A stretch of 64,000 nt of DNA from Tetracentron sinense (lineage: Eukaryota > Streptophyta > Magnoliopsida > Trochodendrales > Trochodendraceae), in the NCBI GenBank assembly GCA_015143295.1, contig CM026557.1, positions 40,371,965 to 40,435,964 on the forward strand. Reading direction: 5' to 3'. Of this stretch, positions 55,911 to 64,000 are shown piece after piece (the first letter of the stretch is position 1; each line of letters starts with the position of its first letter). The notes beneath the pieces were generated by a model. That model did not search any database. It was not told the DNA's origin and was given only the letters and a program-made list of their open reading frames with translations. The position numbers were made by a program, and so were the translations under genes.

Positions 55911-57593
55911 TTATATGAATTTAGATGAATTTGGTTTAGTTAAATCAGCTACTCTAGTCGTTTTGACTAGATCTTCTTGAAGAAATAAACATCAAGGTGA
56001 ATAATAGCATAAGGGAAGTGATTTAGGTCGTGGATCAAAAGAAGAGGGATGACATCTCATATCTCTGTAAGAGGCATGACATCTCATACGCTCCTCTGAC
56101 AGCTCATAGCTAGCTGTCAAAAATACGTTCATCTGCCACCTCAGCAAGTTAGTTATAACCACCTTAGGGAATAATGACCAAAATACCCCTAAGCACTATT
56201 CATCATAAGATAAGTCATGAAGTAAGGGATCGAGGGAGCCGTGATATTTCAAAGTAGTTTGTGAGATTTATTTATCACGGCGTCTCAGCCCTTAACGCGT
56301 TCCTCGACACTCTCTAAACCACAAATCTTAAAACAAAACACCCAGGAAGGAGAGTCCAATATATGAAGGGCTGGTCATACGCCTTCTATATATCACTCTT
56401 GGAGACACCTAAAGCATCTTACTGAAGTCTTTTCCTCTTTGTAGTAATCACTTTGTGGCGTGAATTTATTCATGCGTTGGGGGTGGGCAATCCATCCGCC
56501 CTTAGGCCTATGGTACGCATGCCACAGAGATGAGTATGATTACGCAAGTCATAACTCATAGGGTGCATGGGGACTTGATGATGTATCATAACGCCTTCCT
56601 GGCCATTAGCCCGGGGTAGCAATGACATCGAGATAGAATATGGGGCACCTTTGCTGCCATACCTACGGGACAGATGGTGGTCATGATCCACACACCAAAT
56701 CCCCTGACGAAACACCTAGAATCAGCTCGGGGTTACGCAAGCCACTGAGATAGGATGTGGGGTACACATGCCGCCATTCTTACGGGGATATGATGGTCTT
56801 TCCATTCATAGTCCCTCCTGAGAGCCTATGTCAAGCGCACAGGTCTGCATGGCGGAAAGCACATCGCTGAAGACCTGTCTTGGCGTTAAACAATCCGCCG
56901 AACTAGGCATTCTTATTTGTCACGTGCCATTATCACATGATGCTATTCGCATACCGGCAACTATCTTAAAATCGTCATCAACACCATGTACTACTTTACT
57001 CCCTATAATATGCTGCGAAAGATGCTCGATCACAATAGAAATGTCTCGAGAACTTGGATAGTCCAAAATGATAACAATGACCCATTTTTTGACATCATAA
57101 GAGAATCACTTCATCACATTTCCCTCCATTCCTTTTCATTGCCCGGACAAACATGTGGTATGTGGGAGCACTTCTTCGCTTGGCAATCAGTTGCATCCTT
57201 TCTCGACGTCCATCAATTACACTATGCAAGCTTTGGTAGGCTTAGATTCAAATAGTCGGACAACATTTTTTTATATATATATATATATACACTTGTGAGC
57301 AGCACATGCGATACAATGTGAGAGAGGGGAAGGGGAGAGAGACTGGGAAGAAGGACTCTAGTGAGGAAATTTTGAAAAAAAAATTAAGGAATATTTTGGA
57401 TATAGAAACTTGAGGGATATTTTGGATATAAAAAATTGTGACAGACACATTACTTATTGAAATATGTACAGTAGAATATTTTAAGAACCAAAAGGCTTTA
57501 GAGACATTTTGGGTATAGCAAAGAAATGGGGCACGCGGGACGTTGTCAAGGCGTTCTTCTTTTAGTGCATTTTTCCAAGAGACCGAGAAGTCT
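55911..57593. other. unclassified repeat-like stretch
   Basis: Two TATA-like sites near 56360-56390 ('ccaatatatgaagg', 'tctatatatcactc') precede a segment with a 116-bp degenerate duplication (56490-56810). It looks like an LTR but has no partner. A (TA)n run lies at about 57273-57290. No gene is supported on either strand. Confidence 0.35.
56490..56810. repeat. 116-bp degenerate direct repeat
   Basis: 'cccggggtagcaatgacatc' then 'gagatagaatatggggcacc' (about 56610-56650) parallels 'ctcggggttacgcaagccac' then 'tgagataggatgtggggtac' (about 56727-56765). A third, weaker unit precedes them near 56510. Confidence 0.45.
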
Positions 57594-57832
57594 AGTTACG
57601 CCACTGAGGTCTCCATGTGTGTCTTTTAACACTACTTAATTGTGATTAAGATTCATCCACCCCTAGGGTTCACCCACTAAACCTTGGTTTTAAGAAGAAA
57701 AAAATATGAAAAAAATAAATAAAATTAACCCTAGGAGTTAGTAAAATTTAACCAATGTTTAAAAAAAATTAATAATTTAAAAAAATCAAGAATAAGGGGG
57801 TGAACCCTAGGGGTCGGTGAATCTTAACCACA
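57594..57832. repeat. copy of the CACGTGTC foldback family
   Basis: Left arm 'gaggtctccatgtgtgtctt', 'gattaagattcatccacc', 'cctagggttcaccc'; right arm 'gggtgaaccctagggg' and 'gtgaatcttaaccaca', truncated before its outer part. The middle is AT-rich. Confidence 0.6.
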
Positions 57833-58119
57833 ACGCAGGCTTTTGGACTATTGCAAAAGCAAGCCAACAACTGGAGGATCAGAAAGTAGGTCGGCCAAAT
57901 GAAGGAGAGCCAAGCCAGAGGATAAATAAGAAGGCTACGTCTTAAAAAGGATGGATGGAGGGCTGGGATTCTGTGTGACCATTAAAATAGTTGTCATTCC
58001 AACTCCTTCCAGCACAGAATGCCTATAGACTAGAAGCTAACCGCCAGAAGCTCACCCTTCGGGTGTCACTTCCAACGTAGGAGGCCAAGCATTCTACCAA
58101 ACATCCCAGCCTGGGATTG
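57833..58119. other. gene-free stretch between two foldback copies
   Basis: Nothing identifiable. The sequence is more GC-rich than its neighbours but has no open frame of note. Confidence 0.3.
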
Positions 58120-58449
58120 GAGTCTTGTTACGCCCTTAAGGTTGTAATGTGTCTCTTTTGACACCCCTTAAATGTGGTTAAGATTCATCTACCCCTAGGG
58201 TTCACCCACCTATCTTTAGTTTTTAGAAAAAAAAAATATTATTTTTTTTAAAACCTTAGTTAAAATTCACTAATTCCTAGGATTAAATTTTTTTTCCGTA
58301 TTTTGTTTTCTAAAATCTAGGAATAAGTGGGTGACCCTTAGGGGTGGGTGAATTTTAACCACGGTTAAAGAGTGTTAAAAAGGACACATGGTGACCTCAG
58401 TGGCATAACCGGACTCCAAGGAGTCCGGTTATAACCATAGAGAATTTCA
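58120..58449. repeat. copy of the CACGTGTC foldback family with end palindrome
   Basis: Arms as at 15060: 'aatgtgtctcttttgacacc' and 'gtggttaagattcatctacc' on the left, 'gggtgaattttaaccacgg' and 'aaaaaggacacatggtgacc' on the right. The right outer part holds a palindrome 'ccggactccaaggagtccgg', equivalent in position to 'ccggatgtggcacatccgg' of the 15060 copy but different in sequence. Confidence 0.65.
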
Positions 58450-58860
58450 AGCCTAATTGATAGATGAGTGAGGGGTAGTATGAGAATTAAGCAAATATTC
58501 AATTAAGTGTTTGTCTTATATAATAATTATGGTAAGGGTAGTTTGGGAATTTTACAAAGTATTATCTACGTTTTCAAGAGCTCATTATATATAAGATAAG
58601 TAGGAGAAGAAGATGAAATAAGAGAAAATGATAGTTTTAGAATTACAAAAGATTCAATCAACGTTTTGAACATGGGGCATCCTCTTTATATTAGTACAAG
58701 TACGGATAAAGATATATAAAGATATATAAAGATATATATAGAGAGAGCAAAGGAAAAGGGCAGGGCTTTTTTTGTAGTAATAGTGGGCAAGTCTCATGAG
58801 ATCTATGTTGGTCGTCATATATATATATGAGGCATCATATTGTTCATTTCTGGCTACGAG
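58450..58860. other. gene-free stretch with GATATATAAA repeats
   Basis: 'agatatataa' is repeated three times near 58709-58738, and a (TA)n run lies near 58817. No gene. Confidence 0.35.
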
Positions 58861-59437
58861 TAGGCCTATCAAAGAAAAAAACTTTAACCCCGGCTCGGCC
58901 TATCCTTTAGGGCAAGGTTAAGGCCTAGTAAATTCAGCCCTTGCAGGTCTAGGGCAGGGTTAGGATCTTACACTTATAAGTAAGGGTAGGGTTAGGACTG
59001 ACCCCTCCCCTTTGACAGCCCTACCCTAACTCTAATCCCTTAAAATGCTATTTCTAATCATTTGTAACCTTAATCCTAAGCCACTGCTTAGTTGATTCTC
59101 TAACCCTACATACTGTGATTATCCCTAATACTTTGTTTATAACTTTAGTTTGTTGTCAAGATAGGTTTTATTTTTATTTTACTATTATATTTATTTTATT
59201 TTAAATAATTTTAACTGAATTATCTATTTGGTTGACATTAAGTGTAGAAAAAATCTCATTATTTCGAATGAGAAAAAGTTCTTGGTTTTTTTTTTCCCTA
59301 CCCAGGCCATTGAAGAAAGGGTTAGGGCCTAGTCAAACCAGGCCTTTGAAGGGCTAGGGCAGGTTAGAGTCTTGTCCTTATAAGTAAAGGCATGGTTAGG
59401 GCTAAGCCCTGCCCCTTCCTGCCCCTTTGACAGTCTA
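58861..59437. mobile_element. hAT-like MITE, degenerate 8-bp duplication
   Basis: Ends TAGGCCTATCAAAG and CTTTGACAGTCTA pair imperfectly. The flanks gctacgag and ggtacaag agree at six of eight positions. Subterminal regions are rich in 'ctagggcagggttagg' and its complement, comparable to the GAGCC-rich ends of the 6736 element. The centre is AT-rich. No transposase. Confidence 0.55.
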
Positions 59438-61263
59438 GGTACAAGGCATCGGTTATAAAAATGTTAGTGTTAGCTCTTGGTGGCTTTTGATATAAGATCT
59501 TCTAGGCTGTAATAGTGTACTTCCTTTTCATTTGAAACCACTTCTCCTATACTATTCATGAATCATCTGGCTGAGTCATTACTTGCAGTCCCACCGAGTT
59601 CATCTGAGTTGCAAAACCCAAATCTTGCCTAACCTCTAACGGCGAGTGTTTTGAACATGTTTGACACCTCCCGTGTCCTGTGACACTCAGCACAGCCACT
59701 TTCCACATCTCATGCAAGGACAGAGTGAAGCCACGCGCATTTAATGAGTCGTTCACCAGCACTCCCCAATATCAAATTTCAATTAGTTTGTATGAAACCT
59801 TATAGTAAAAAGGTTCTGCCTCACTCTTGTGCTCTAGCGAAAATCTTCTAGTGGAACATACAGGGTTTCCACTCAAGTGTAACCCTTTTGAATATGGCTA
59901 GCAACACTCTTTTTACAACACTCTCTTTAAGAGGACACGTGATCTAATCTCATTAAGAAAAAAAAAACATTTTTTTTTTTTGCTGAGGGTATCATTTAAC
60001 TACGGTTAGTGGTTAGAACAATGGTTATGAGGCCGCAAGAGCTCCAATGGTGGGGTGTGGCCTCTCGGTTGAGGGAGGTCTAGGGATCCAATCCCCAGGG
60101 TGACGAGTCCTCAAGAGCTCCCATCTCCCAAGCTAACGACTTTCTCTTAAAGAGAGTGCATTAAAAAGAGTAGCTAGGCATTACCAAATTCATTTTAGGA
60201 GGAACCGTCATACTAGGCCATCAACTATCCGATAATTATCCGAATCTGTATCTATCCGAATCCACTATGTTGGTACATTACAGTTTTAAACCCTAATTAG
60301 TCAGTATTAACCACAAATGCTGACCAACAAGGGTTTTAGTTTATTAGTGAAACCGCATACAGGAAATCGCATAGGATTCTTCCTAGAAGATTTGCGCTAG
60401 GACTCTTATTACCATGGCATTACAGAGAAAACTGTCTTAACACCCACAGTTTTCAAGATGTCGAGTCTCATTGCCTGCATAATTTTGTTTAAAAGAGTAA
60501 TCACTTCCTTAACTTTTTCTTGTTAAATCATAGAGAAATACAACATAGCTCGGAACGCATTTGCGGCCATGGCATTATTTGCAACCAGGAGTGAAATGGC
60601 CTGGCCCCTTAATTGTGGCGATTTTGTCCCCTAACTAGGGCACAAAGGGGCCATTTCACAGCTGCTAATACAGCCCAGGCTCCCTAGCATCTCTTTCCAA
60701 ATCTTATCTCAACTTGACCTGCCAGAGAGAGAGAGGGGGAGAGAGAAAAAGATGTCTGTATGTCCCCACTTGGATTCCACATAAAAGGGTGCATGGAGTC
60801 ACTAGTGAATGGAAGGGAGGGCCCTCCTCTATCTGAAAACAGAGAGTAACAGAAATATAAATAGTAATTTTACAGCTTGTTTGGTTCTGCTTAATTTAAG
60901 GGATTTAATAGTTGATTAGCATATAAATAACTATTTTCAGGAATTTTTTTAAAATGGTAAAACAATTAATAAGCAAAAGTTTGAACGTACAAACAGAAAT
61001 TGACGAGAAAAACACGAAGGATACACAAAATCACCATTACACTTATCTCTTCTATTATAATGAGAATGACAAAATTATCGTTGCACTTATATCTTCTTTA
61101 TCTCTTTTATCATAATCACTATTAACAAAAATACTATTATACTTGTATCTTCACTACTATTATAATAAGAAGATAAAATTATCCTTACACTAATATCTTT
61201 TATATTTATACTATTATAATGAGAATATAACACTTATAAACGTTAATTGAAATGTGTTACTAT
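59438..61263. other. gene-free stretch
   Basis: No gene is supported. A (GA)n tract is at about 60726-60745. From about 61020 to 61230 a phrase 'ttacacttatatcttctatt' with 'ataatgagaat' recurs three to four times at about 60-bp steps. A frame on the minus strand at 59556-59762 shows no domain. Confidence 0.35.
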
Positions 61264-61741
61264 CAATGTTTTAAAACGTTAAGGCGTGAGGCGAGGCGTG
61301 AGGACCTCAAGATGCATGAGGCATAAGCCTCGAGGTGTGAAGCGTAAGTCTCACAAGTCACAAGAAAGCTCCATGCTCTCTCATTTTAACAAGTAAATAT
61401 ATTATAAGAAAAATGGTAAAAAAATTCAAGAAATTGATGAAAAATTATAGTATATATATATATATTTGTATACATTGTGTGTGTTCATTTGGGCGCACAC
61501 GTACACTTAAGAAATTCAATATAAATTAGTTGAAATAAATAACAAATTTTAGAAAAAAAAATGACATTTAAGTCTCATAAGGTATACACAAATATAAAGC
61601 AAGCTTCAAGACATGAGATGTGTACCTCATGTGAGTCTCATAGGGTTTTAAACCTCATGGTTAAGCCTCAAGGTGTTTTTCTTAAGTCTCGTCCCAAGGC
61701 GAACCTCGGGGCGTAAACCTCACATGCTTTTTAAAACACTG
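61264..61741. mobile_element. hAT-like MITE with 'gttttaaaa' ends
   Basis: Ends CAATGTTTTAAAACG and TTTTTAAAACACTG are inverted repeats with few mismatches. Flanks gttactat and attactgt agree at six of eight positions. The interior has 'gaggcg' and 'cctcacg' reiterations near both ends. 'CAGTGTTTTAAAA' termini with GAGGCG-rich subterminal parts are a known plant non-autonomous type. No coding. Confidence 0.65.
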
Positions 61742-62963
61742 ATTACTGTTGATAAAATTGCCCTTACACTTATCTCATTCTCTCTCGTGTGTATTGTGCA
61801 GCCCACTAATTTATTATAAAAAAAAATCACCATGTCCATCATCAAAAGTTTTTATTTTTCATAACTATTTTGTGGAACCCCTATATTTTATATATACATA
61901 ATTACATGTACAATTCTATTTTATTTTTTGATAATCTGTACAAATGTATTAGACTAACTGTCTAAACTACTAACAAAGAAAAGAGGCCTGTTGCATCTCA
62001 AACTCAATTCATATTAGAAACGATGTTCATGTAATTCAAGCTATTAGCTTTTTTTTGTTGTATCAAGGGTTCTCCTTTATAGTGATTGAGATATGATACT
62101 CAAGGATATGATGTTTAAAACCATATCTTAATGAGTTCTAAGATTCATGCTTAATTAAGTAGTTTAATGAGTTTGCTAAATATTTTTATGTATCATGAGC
62201 ATTAAAAATTTACTTAAAGTTTGATAATTGATCCTTACAAATGTTTTAGAATCTTTATATTACCATCTAGCTTTAAAATTTCTTATTTTCCAACTTGAGA
62301 TGACAATGGATCAAATTTGGTTGCATTTGGATTAGCTCCGTACTTCCACCATTGAAACACCCTCAACCCGAACCAGCCCATTTATTGATGGATTGGGGAA
62401 GGCAAAACCCAAACCTAGCCAAAAAGAAGACTCAACCTAAATTCGCTAGCCTAACCCTTATAATATTAAAACCACGTCCACCCTCCCTAATTTGGCATCA
62501 AGATAGGTAGTTTTACCAAATTAATCTCCAAAACATGTTCTTTAGAGGAAAAAAGTATAATTGGTTTGGAACCGTTAATTAAATAAAAATGATTCTATAA
62601 AATTCATTTAAGTGGTTTTGACCAAAATATCAAAAAATGCAATTTGGGCACGCAAATTGTGTTTTCCTATAATTTAAGTACATTTTTACGGAATATTTTA
62701 CATTATGTTTTTGTGCCCTGATACTAATGAGGTCCTTTCTAATTTAACAATAAATTTGGAGACGGCTCTCCTTTATTTTTTTTTATTTTTAGATGAATTT
62801 TAGATTGTGGACTCTGCTTTCAAATGCTGCATTAAAACTTAAATGAGCTCATTTCATTTCAATAAATAATCTAAATATGACATCGTAACTTTTCTCGAGT
62901 TATGATAAGATCTTCACCACACCAAAAAAGAAATAAATTCCTCCATGAGCAACCAGTTGGTTG
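61742..62963. other. gene-free AT-rich stretch
   Basis: No gene or bounded element identified. Confidence 0.35.
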
Positions 62964-63180
62964 GTTGCGGAAGTGGGTCTCCAATAAAGCAGATGTGATA
63001 GAGATAGGGTTTGACAAGCTTATTTTCTAGTGATAGTAGGGTCTTGTATTGCTGTTTTTGTGCTGTCTGTTGTGTTTTTAGTAATTGGTAGTTTCTGCCT
63101 GTTTTGCCTAGGCTTTTTGTGATTCACTATTTGTGAATCCTCTCCTATTAATGATATTGCTTTTTACCGATCAAAAAAAA
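62964..63180 (+). mobile_element. 5'-truncated L1-type LINE 3' tail
   Basis: About 215 bp ending 'ttaatgatattgctttttac' then 'cgatcaaaaaaaa', the typical 3' end of plant L1-type LINEs. A 13-bp near-duplication flanks it: 'aaccagttggttg' (62951-62963) and 'aactagttggttg' (63180-63192), one mismatch. Severe 5' truncation is normal for LINE copies. No coding is left. Confidence 0.7.
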
Positions 63181-63192
63181 ACTAGTTGGTTG

Positions 63193-63732
63193 CATGCTTG
63201 CTGAAACTTCAACTGAATCCATGAAATTTTATTTGTGATATGAACTCAATCACATTAGTGCCTATAAACTAAAATGAGAGCCGATTTGATGTTTGAAACC
63301 GAACCTTCACAAAAACCAAAAATCAAATCTAAAATCAGCACATCAGAATAGCACAATCGGACAAATTTCATTTCAAAACTGCAAGTTTTTCCAATTACAA
63401 ACTAATTCGTTCCAAAAAATTGTTTTCAGAACTGTTAACCCGTCCTCCTTTCAGCAAGTGGTCCAATTGTGAGTAAAATTGAGGCAAGGCATATAGTTTC
63501 AGCCACAAATTAAAAGCACCCAGTTCCTCTGGATAATGATCCCAGTGACCTTAGGTTTTTCATGTTCAGAACAATGGAGAAACAATTCAATAAGCACTTA
63601 TTCGCTAATAAGAGATTGAGCTCGAATCATGCTGAATTAGAGCACAAAATTTTTCCTACAAAAGGAGATGGTGTAGGTAGGCGAGAACAACCACACCTGT
63701 TTAGGTTAATCTGCTGTTTGCAACAATTGGAG
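63193..63732 (-). other. 3' flank / likely 3' UTR of the MAM33-family gene
   Basis: Directly downstream of the minus-strand stop at 63733. No other coding feature; open frames on the plus strand here are antisense to it. The exact polyadenylation site could not be fixed. Confidence 0.4.
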
Positions 63733-63898
63733 TCATGCATTTTTCGCTACCATATCTTCCAGTTTACGTAACCAATTCACATATTGACCTTGTTCCTTTC
63801 TATGCAGGTGGAGGAGGACGAAGTTGGTCAAATCTTCCCCAATCCCCCTGGCTATCAGATATTCCTTGAAGGCATCCTGCAACTGGGGGTCCAAAGAG
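63733..63898 (-). CDS. last exon, mitochondrial glycoprotein family (MAM33/p32-like)
   Basis: Minus-strand exon ending in TGA (63733-63735). It encodes SLDPQLQDAFKEYLIARG, then IGEDLTNFVLLHLHRKEQGQ and YVNWLRKLEDMVAKNA. This is the C-terminal signature of the MAM33/p32 (C1QBP-like) family, acidic trimeric proteins of the mitochondrial matrix: a 'sLDp.Lq..f..YL..rGi' block followed by a helix with 'K...qYv.WL..Le'. An in-frame TAA precedes the nearest ATG and the frame before SLDP does not fit the family, so I place the exon start at 63898, after a TTGCAG-like acceptor 'atcatgcag' with a 'ctaac' branch-like site 25 bases upstream. The rest of the gene is beyond the right edge. The exon looks intact. 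Function inferred from family only. Confidence 0.75.
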
Positions 63899-64000
63899 CT
63901 GCATGATTTATAGATAGCGGAAGTTAGAGGGTCATTCATGAGGACCATTTATGCGTTTGAGCAGTAAACCAATAAGAGGAGGTTGTGGAGAGCTTGTATT
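63899..64000 (-). other. intron sequence of the MAM33-family gene (partial)
   Basis: Minus-strand sequence up to the acceptor at 63899-63900 has stops in the coding frame and a pyrimidine-rich run 'gaccctctaacttccgctat'. Consistent with the 3' end of an intron whose donor lies outside the window. Confidence 0.55.

Noticed and set aside
56470..57255. Frames in the LTR-like segment at 56.5-57.2 kb
   Set aside because: They cross a degenerate 116-bp repeat and show no domain or start context.
59990..60180. Possible SINE or tRNA-like sequence ('agggatccaatcccc')
   Set aside because: No cloverleaf could be drawn and no A box or poly-A tail is seen.

Overview
This is nuclear DNA of a flowering plant. 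The evidence is Ty1/copia and Ty3/gypsy (Athila-like and Tat-like) LTR retrotransposons with plant-type primer sites, many hAT-like and foldback MITEs, an L1-type LINE tail, and one recognisable host exon at the right edge. No bacterial, organellar, rRNA, tRNA or CRISPR feature is seen. I cannot name the species. About 27 kb of the 64 kb is one nested retrotransposon stack. The only host gene I can support is the last exon of a mitochondrial glycoprotein (MAM33/p32 family) gene on the minus strand at 63733-63898.

Layout. 1-10.96 kb: gene-free DNA with small elements, including two hAT-type MITEs with perfect 8-bp target duplications (6736-7250 and 9207-9603) and several copies of a foldback family built on a CACGTGTC...TTAACC...CCCTAGGGTT arm. 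10.96-13.56 kb: a non-autonomous LTR element whose interior is three blocks of tandem repeats. 13.57-19.4 kb: a weak LINE trace, large foldbacks, a TTA-flanked Tourist-like MITE and LTR-like debris. 19.89-26.07 kb: a 5'-truncated Tat-like Ty3/gypsy element, with an integrase pseudogene followed by about 5 kb of repeat-rich 3' region and LTR carrying an 85-bp tandem array and a set of hairpins.

27.31-54.08 kb is the nested stack. The outer copia element (minus strand, LTRs 27307-28724 and 52718-54077, near-matching 5-bp flanks) has been hit twice. An inner copia element (minus strand, 40409-51616) sits in its gag, flanked by a perfect CATGA duplication. An Athila-like gypsy element (plus strand, 29078-39884) lies where the outer copia has lost its pol and downstream region. 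The gypsy 3' LTR is followed by 65 bp of primer-site and internal sequence that belong after a 5' LTR, so this copy was part of a tandem or recombined structure that was then cut by a deletion. All coding regions in the stack are broken by stops and frameshifts. The inner copia still shows gag, protease, integrase, RT and RNase H in copia order, plus an extra downstream ORF resembling the 'putative plant transposon protein' family. Hand comparison of the first LTR stretches gives roughly 10% divergence for the outer copia, 7% for the gypsy and 6% for the inner copia, in line with the nesting order.

54.08-63.7 kb: flanking old repeats, two foldback copies, two more hAT-like MITEs (58861-59437, 61264-61741), a 5'-truncated LINE tail with target duplication (62964-63180), then the MAM33-family exon. 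The most interesting observations are the extra ORF in the inner copia, the LTR-plus-primer-site scar, and the fact that three different LTR families here carry clusters of short palindromic modules, one of which changes copy number between the two LTRs of a single element.
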